Below are positions 5,984 through 9,141 of a DNA stretch of 9,141 nt, one piece after another. Where the stretch lies: assembly GCA_905205995.1 (NCBI GenBank), contig CAJLFU010000058.1, forward strand, positions 1 to 9,141, in the 5' to 3' direction. The notes below the pieces were generated by a model. The model was given only the letters and a program-made list of their open reading frames with translations, did not search any database and had not been told where the DNA came from. Within the stretch, counting starts at the first letter, position 1; every line of letters begins with the position of its first letter. A program made the translations under genes and the position numbers. This stretch comes from an uncultured Haemophilus sp. GTDB lineage: Bacteria; Pseudomonadota; Gammaproteobacteria; Enterobacterales; Pasteurellaceae.

Positions 5984-6221
5984 ATTGGCCTTTTTTTACC
6001 CAGTATTTAAAAGGAGTATCTTTTGTTTCACTTGCTAACAGCGTATGCTCCATAAATTGGCAGAAACTGGGAATATCGCGAGTTGTGGCGGGATCGTCCG
6101 CTAGAATAAGCAGCACTTCACCTTCATTCATGTGGCGAATGTTTTTTCTCACGAGCATCACGGGTTCAGGGCAACGTAAACCAACAGTATCAAGGGTTTT
6201 ATCGACAGTAATTTCAGTCAT
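5982..6221 (-). CDS. tusA: Sulfur carrier protein TusA, copy 2 (D7, native upstream region)
   Basis: The product is 79 aa with LRCPEP (C17) and ADDPATTRDIP, as in copy 1, and Asp at residue 7. The start ATG (6221-6219) is preceded on the - strand by a real intergenic region shared with yigZ that holds a plausible promoter, so this is the copy most likely to be expressed. The Shine-Dalgarno is weak (no AGGA within 15 bases). The start is supported by alignment with the short N-terminus of E. coli TusA and by the absence of a better in-frame ATG. It is the persulfide carrier between IscS and TusBCD/MnmA in tRNA wobble-uridine thiolation, acting in the cytosol. Confidence 0.95.
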   Translation of the reverse strand: MTEITVDKTLDTVGLRCPEPVMLVRKNIRHMNEGEVLLILADDPATTRDIPSFCQFMEHTLLASETKDTPFKYWVKKGQ

Positions 6222-6254
6222 TGTTATTCATCAATTTTATTGAAATTGAGCTAC

Positions 6255-6283
6255 ATCATACAATAATTATGGGGAAATTTCGA
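6255..6283 (-). promoter_or_regulatory. Candidate tusA (copy 2) promoter
   Basis: On the - strand TCGAAA (6283-6278, 4 of 6 to the -35 consensus), a 17-nt spacer and TATGAT (6260-6255, 5 of 6 to the -10 consensus) lie about 33 bases upstream of the tusA ATG. The 116-base gap between tusA and yigZ holds nothing else I can name. No equivalent lies upstream of tusA copy 1. Confidence 0.45.
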
Positions 6284-6337
6284 TAAATCCGCTATCAATG
6301 ATAAACTACGCAACAAATTCATTTGAACAATTATTTC

Positions 6338-6949
6338 ATGGCTGAATACCTTATCCCCAAAAGTGCGGTCGTTTTTGAAGAAGAAATTAAGAAAAGTCGA
6401 TTTATCACGTATTTGCAACATACGGAAGGGCTTGAACAAGCCAAAGCTTTTTGGGCAGAAATTAAAGCACAGCACCCTAATGCCCGCCATCATTGTTGGG
6501 CTGCAGTGTCGGGAAAGCCAACAGATTCGCAGCAATTAGGTTTTTCTGATGATGGTGAGCCAGCAGGTACAGCAGGAAAGCCAATGCTATCCGCTTTACA
6601 AGGTAGCCAAGTCGGTGAAATCAGTGCTGTTGTTGTTCGTTATTATGGTGGCATTTTATTAGGCACTGGCGGTTTAGTTCGTGCTTATGGAAATGGTGTG
6701 CAACAAGCTTTAAAATTATTAGAAACTGAACGAAAAGTAGAGCGTCAGTTATTCCAAGTTCGTTGTGATTATGCACAATTAAATTGGATCCAAATTTTAT
6801 GTGAACAACATCAAATTGAAATTTATCAGCAAGATTTTCAAGTGCAGATTACATTGCAGTTAGGCATTAGTGAAGATCAAATTAAACCTTTTGAACAAGC
6901 ATTAATTGAGCGTTCGGCAGGAACGTTGAAATTAGAAGAAATGAATTAA
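6338..6949 (+). CDS. yigZ: YigZ/IMPACT family protein
   Basis: The product is 203 aa (E. coli YigZ about 204), of the UPF0029/IMPACT family. Its yeast and mammalian relatives (Yih1, IMPACT) modulate translation-stress signalling through Gcn1/Gcn2. The bacterial role is not settled. The N-terminal domain shows EEIKKSRFITYL (14-25), DSQQLGFSDDGEPAGTAGKP (63-82) and VVVRYYGGILLGTGGLVRAYG (98-118), all strongly conserved. A smaller C-terminal domain follows. I chose the ATG at 6338 over an in-frame TTG at 6323 because MAEYLIP aligns with the E. coli N-terminus MESWLIP. Neither start has a clear ribosome site. An uptake signal sits at codons 8-11. The order yigZ-trkH-hemG-rrn is the same as in E. 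coli. trkH follows after 10 bases, so the genes are probably co-transcribed. Confidence 0.92.
   Translation: MAEYLIPKSAVVFEEEIKKSRFITYLQHTEGLEQAKAFWAEIKAQHPNARHHCWAAVSGKPTDSQQLGFSDDGEPAGTAGKPMLSALQGSQVGEISAVVVRYYGGILLGTGGLVRAYGNGVQQALKLLETERKVERQLFQVRCDYAQLNWIQILCEQHQIEIYQQDFQVQITLQLGISEDQIKPFEQALIERSAGTLKLEEMN
6361..6369 (+). repeat. DNA uptake signal in yigZ 5' end
   Basis: Exact AAGTGCGGT on the + strand, 24 bases into yigZ, read as Lys-Ser-Ala-Val. Confidence 0.9.
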
Positions 6950-6959
6950 GCGAGATATT

Positions 6960-8423
6960 GTGCATATTTTATCCATTATTCGGATTATCGGCATTTTGAT
7001 CATGTGCTTTTCCGGCACGATGCTGATTCCAGCCTTTGTGGCGCTTATTTATGGCGATGGCGGCGGTAAAGCCTTTATGCAAGCTTTTGCATTGAGCTTA
7101 ACCGTGGGCGTGTTGCTTTGGTGGCCTTGTCATAACCACAAACAAGAATTGCGATCTCGTGATGGATTCTTAATTGTGGTGGCATTTTGGTTCGTGTTGG
7201 GCGGTCTAGCAACCTTGCCATTGCTATTATTTGATTCTCCCCATTTAACGGTGGCTTCTGCCGTATTTGAGGCGTTTTCCGGGTTAACAACCACGGGCGC
7301 CACGGTCATGACTGGGTTAGATAATTTACCGAAAGCCATTCTGTTTTACCGTCAATTTTTACAATGGTTAGGCGGCATGGGGATCATCGTACTTGCAATT
7401 GCGATTATTCCTTTATTGGGTATTGGCGGAATGCAGTTATACCGAGCTGAAATGTCTGGTCCAATGAAAGATCAGAAAATTCAACCAAGGATAGCAGAAA
7501 CGGCGAAGGCATTGTGGTTTGTTTATTTCTTTTTAACCATGTCTTGTACCTTGGCTTATTGGTTAGCAGGTATGACACCGTTTGATGCACTTACACATAG
7601 TTTCTCGACGGTATCCATTGGCGGCTTTTCTACGCATGATGCCAGCATCGGTTATTTTAATAGTTCGGCGATTAATTTTATCACGGTTATTTTCTTGTGG
7701 ATTTCGGCTTGTAACTTTGCATTGCACTTCAGAGCATTTTCGACTTTAGGACGAGAAAATATTTTGAATATTTACACAAAAGATCCAGAATTCCGCTTCT
7801 TTATGAGTATTCAAATTTTGCTTATCGTGGTATGTACATTGGTGATGATTAGCCACCAATATTTTGATTCCTCATGGCAGGATTTTGAGCAAGTCGTATT
7901 CCAAGCCGTATCAATTTCAACCACAACAGGCTACACCACATCGAATTTTGCTGAGTGGCCTTCTTTTGTGCCGATGTTATTAATTATTGCCTCTTTTATT
8001 GGTGGCTGTGCAGGTTCAGTCGGTGGCGGTTTGCGTGTTGCACGGATTTTAGTGTTATATCTTCAAGGTGCAAGAGAACTGAAACGATTTGTTCACCCAA
8101 ATTTAGTGTATCCAATTAAATGGGGTAAAAATGTCCTTGATGAACGTGTAATTGGGAGTATTTGGGCCTTTTTCTCAGCGTATCTATTGGTATTCACTAT
8201 TTGTTTATTAAGTGTGATTGCATGTGGTGTCGAACCTTTTGATGCCTTTAATGCGGTATTAGCAAGTATTAATAACCTTGGACCGGGATTAGGTTCAGTA
8301 AGCAGTAATATGACGGCGATGCCAGATAGTGCTAAATGGGTACTCACCATTGCGATGGTATGTGGTCGTTTAGAAATTTTCACATTATTGGCGCTCTTCA
8401 CACCAGCGTTTTGGAAGGCATAA
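6960..8423 (+). CDS. trkH: Trk potassium uptake system membrane protein TrkH
   Basis: TrkH is the K+-translocating subunit of the Trk system in the inner membrane and works with the cytoplasmic NAD-binding gate TrkA. The product is 487 aa (E. coli 483). The family has four membrane-pore-membrane repeats. The four filter-like loops are visible as TTTGAT (110-115), SIGGFS (219-224), STTTGYT (320-326) and NNLGPGLG (438-445). Each has the central glycine expected for K+ selectivity. The start is GTG at 6960, supported by alignment of MHILSIIRIIG with E. coli MHFRAITRIVG. The Shine-Dalgarno is weak. The stop overlaps the hemG start as TAATG. trkA is not in the window and is expected elsewhere. Confidence 0.97.
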   Translation: MHILSIIRIIGILIMCFSGTMLIPAFVALIYGDGGGKAFMQAFALSLTVGVLLWWPCHNHKQELRSRDGFLIVVAFWFVLGGLATLPLLLFDSPHLTVASAVFEAFSGLTTTGATVMTGLDNLPKAILFYRQFLQWLGGMGIIVLAIAIIPLLGIGGMQLYRAEMSGPMKDQKIQPRIAETAKALWFVYFFLTMSCTLAYWLAGMTPFDALTHSFSTVSIGGFSTHDASIGYFNSSAINFITVIFLWISACNFALHFRAFSTLGRENILNIYTKDPEFRFFMSIQILLIVVCTLVMISHQYFDSSWQDFEQVVFQAVSISTTTGYTTSNFAEWPSFVPMLLIIASFIGGCAGSVGGGLRVARILVLYLQGARELKRFVHPNLVYPIKWGKNVLDERVIGSIWAFFSAYLLVFTICLLSVIACGVEPFDAFNAVLASINNLGPGLGSVSSNMTAMPDSAKWVLTIAMVCGRLEIFTLLALFTPAFWKA

Positions 8424-8929
8424 TGAAAACATTAATTTTATATTCAAGCCGTGATGGACAAACTAAAAAGATTGCTGAATTTATGGCTCAGTATCTTGAA
8501 GGAGAAGTGGTGGTTTCACCGTTAATGGAGGAGCAGGATCTTCAAGTTTTTGATCGCGTGATTATTGGAGCATCCGTTCGCTATGGTCACTTTAATAAAC
8601 AAGTGTATCGTTTTGTAGAACGCCATCACGAATTGTTGAATGCAAAAAGTGCGGTCTTTTTTGGTGTAGGTTTAACCGCGAGAAAAGAAGGGAAAGATAC
8701 GCCAGAGGGAAATGTCTATGTTCGTAAGTTCCTTCAACGCATAAAATGGACACCAGCAAAAGTCGGCGTATTTGCAGGTGCATTGCTATATCCACGCTAT
8801 AAATGGATTGATCGAGTCATGATCCAATTGATTATGAAAATTACAGGTGGCGAAACTGATGCGACCAAGGAAATTGAATATACCAACTGGGGAAAAGTAA
8901 AGGCATTTGCAGAAAGTCTGAATTCGTAG
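8423..8929 (+). CDS. hemG: Protoporphyrinogen oxidase HemG (menaquinone-dependent, flavodoxin-like)
   Basis: HemG oxidises protoporphyrinogen IX to protoporphyrin IX, the step before iron insertion, and passes electrons to quinone. The product is 168 aa (E. coli 181), a long-chain flavodoxin fold. The FMN-phosphate loop is YSSRDGQT (7-14), and VIIGASVRYGHF, GALLYPRYKW and MKITGGETD are family signatures. I used the ATG at 8423, which overlaps the trkH stop (TAATG) and follows GGAAGG at 8413-8418. An upstream in-frame extension to 8336 lies inside trkH and lacks family similarity. An uptake signal is at 8647-8655. The E. coli order trkH-hemG-rrn is preserved. H. influenzae is classically unable to make protoporphyrin, whereas H. 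parainfluenzae can, so its use depends on the species. Confidence 0.95.
   Translation: MKTLILYSSRDGQTKKIAEFMAQYLEGEVVVSPLMEEQDLQVFDRVIIGASVRYGHFNKQVYRFVERHHELLNAKSAVFFGVGLTARKEGKDTPEGNVYVRKFLQRIKWTPAKVGVFAGALLYPRYKWIDRVMIQLIMKITGGETDATKEIEYTNWGKVKAFAESLNS
8647..8655 (+). repeat. DNA uptake signal in hemG
   Basis: Exact match on the + strand, again read as Lys-Ser-Ala-Val, preceded and followed by the A/T-rich bases typical of the extended signal. Confidence 0.9.
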
Positions 8930-8932
8930 AAT

Positions 8933-8958
8933 AAAACACCATAAAAATTGTGTTTTTT
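8933..8958 (+). terminator. Probable intrinsic terminator after hemG
   Basis: A 7-bp AAAACAC/GTGTTTT stem (8933-8939 with 8950-8956) closes a 10-nt AT-rich loop, and the T run extends to 8958. It begins 3 bases after the hemG stop codon. The stem is AT-rich and so only moderately stable, but its position and T run fit. It would separate the yigZ-trkH-hemG operon from the rRNA promoter. Confidence 0.6.
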
Positions 8959-8985
8959 AGACGATTTGATTAAAAGATCTTCAAC

Positions 8986-9047
8986 CAAGAAAAAATTTAC
9001 ATTTTTTTACAAAAAGATCTTGCAAAGGCGTCTGAAATGCCTATAAT
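8986..9047 (+). promoter_or_regulatory. Ribosomal RNA operon promoter with AT-rich upstream element
   Basis: A -35 TTGCAA (9020-9025), a 16-nt spacer and a perfect -10 TATAAT (9042-9047) are followed by a GC-rich discriminator (ACGCCCC). This arrangement is typical of stringently controlled rrn promoters. The A/T tracts at 8989-9015 fit an UP element that binds the RNA polymerase alpha subunit. Transcription should start near 9054-9056. Confidence 0.88.
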
Positions 9048-9056
9048 ACGCCCCAC

Positions 9057-9110
9057 ACAACGACGCGCTGTTGTGAAGCTTTATTAAAAACCAGTGCGTC
9101 GTTGTTTTTT
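9057..9110 (+). promoter_or_regulatory. rrn leader hairpin (boxB position) with U tract
   Basis: A 14-bp stem (9057-9070 with 9092-9105, one G-T wobble) encloses a 21-nt loop and is followed by six Ts (9105-9110). In rRNA leaders a boxB-type hairpin precedes boxA. This one also has the form of an intrinsic terminator, which antitermination would have to override. Confidence 0.75.
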
Positions 9111-9121
9111 GCTCTTTAACA
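9110..9121 (+). promoter_or_regulatory. boxA antitermination element of rRNA leader
   Basis: TGCTCTTTAACA matches the conserved rrn boxA, which is bound by NusB/NusE to load the rRNA antitermination complex. The following bases (9122-9141, ending TCTGTGT) match the usual Pasteurellaceae and enteric leader before 16S rRNA, with a boxC-like end. The 16S gene itself is not in the window. Confidence 0.9.
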
Positions 9122-9141
9122 ATATATCAGACAATCTGTGT

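Larger units (their letters stand above)
4832..6221. repeat. Tandem direct repeat, copy 2 (1390 bp)
   Basis: The second unit abuts the first with no spacer. The novel join is at 4831/4832, where the tusA start codon meets selB codon 556. No shared bases are evident at the join, and no insertion sequence or target-site duplication flanks the unit. Differences from copy 1 are at 4846, 4852, 4855 and 6203. About 1350 bases in between are identical. Confidence 0.98.

Noticed and set aside
3442..6221. Composite transposon or insertion sequence as cause of the repeat
   Set aside because: No transposase, terminal inverted repeats or target duplication is present; the repeat contains only local genes.
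6323..6337. TTG start for yigZ giving five extra residues
   Set aside because: No ribosome site, and the ATG at 6338 aligns with the known family N-terminus.
6251..6535. 94-residue frame antisense to yigZ
   Set aside because: It has no recognisable family and lies opposite a strongly conserved gene; it is a shadow frame.
8336..8422. Upstream extension of hemG
   Set aside because: It lies within the trkH coding sequence, and the conserved HemG start MKTLILYS begins at 8423 with a ribosome site.
401..8655. Dispersed AAGTGCGGT motifs as a CRISPR array or regulatory repeat
   Set aside because: They are irregularly spaced, occur on both strands and match the known Haemophilus DNA uptake signal.

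Overview
The window comes from a Haemophilus-like member of the Pasteurellaceae. The DNA is AT-rich and carries eleven exact copies of the 9-base Haemophilus-type DNA uptake signal AAGTGCGGT (four on +, seven on -). The proteins closely resemble gamma-proteobacterial families. The species cannot be fixed from the sequence alone.

Layout. Bases 1-80 are the last codons of an EF-Tu (tuf) gene, followed by a strong intrinsic terminator. A selenocysteine tRNA (selC) lies on the - strand at 231-325. Facing away from it, selA and selB overlap by 4 bases, and a lipoprotein of the RsiV/DUF3298 type follows selB after 8 bases. The tRNA, the enzyme that converts Ser-tRNA(Sec) to Sec-tRNA(Sec), and the dedicated elongation factor are therefore clustered. 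A small tusA gene on the - strand converges on the lipoprotein gene, and the two share a bidirectional terminator built on an uptake signal.

The most unusual feature is an exact, directly abutting tandem duplication of 1390 bp (3442-4831 and 4832-6221). It copies the last 64 codons of selB, the whole lipoprotein gene, the terminator and all of tusA. Only four bases differ between the copies, and all four can be placed within 43 bases of the novel join. The three on the selB side are synonymous. The second copy therefore holds a selB 3' remnant, and each tusA and lipoprotein copy sits in a different transcriptional context.

From 6338 onward, yigZ, trkH and hemG run on the + strand in the same order as upstream of a ribosomal RNA operon in E. 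coli. The window ends with an rrn promoter, a leader hairpin and boxA, so the 16S rRNA should begin just beyond the right edge. The genes cover selenocysteine incorporation, sulfur relay for tRNA thiolation, potassium uptake and a late heme-synthesis step. The duplication, rather than an unknown protein family, is the main novelty.
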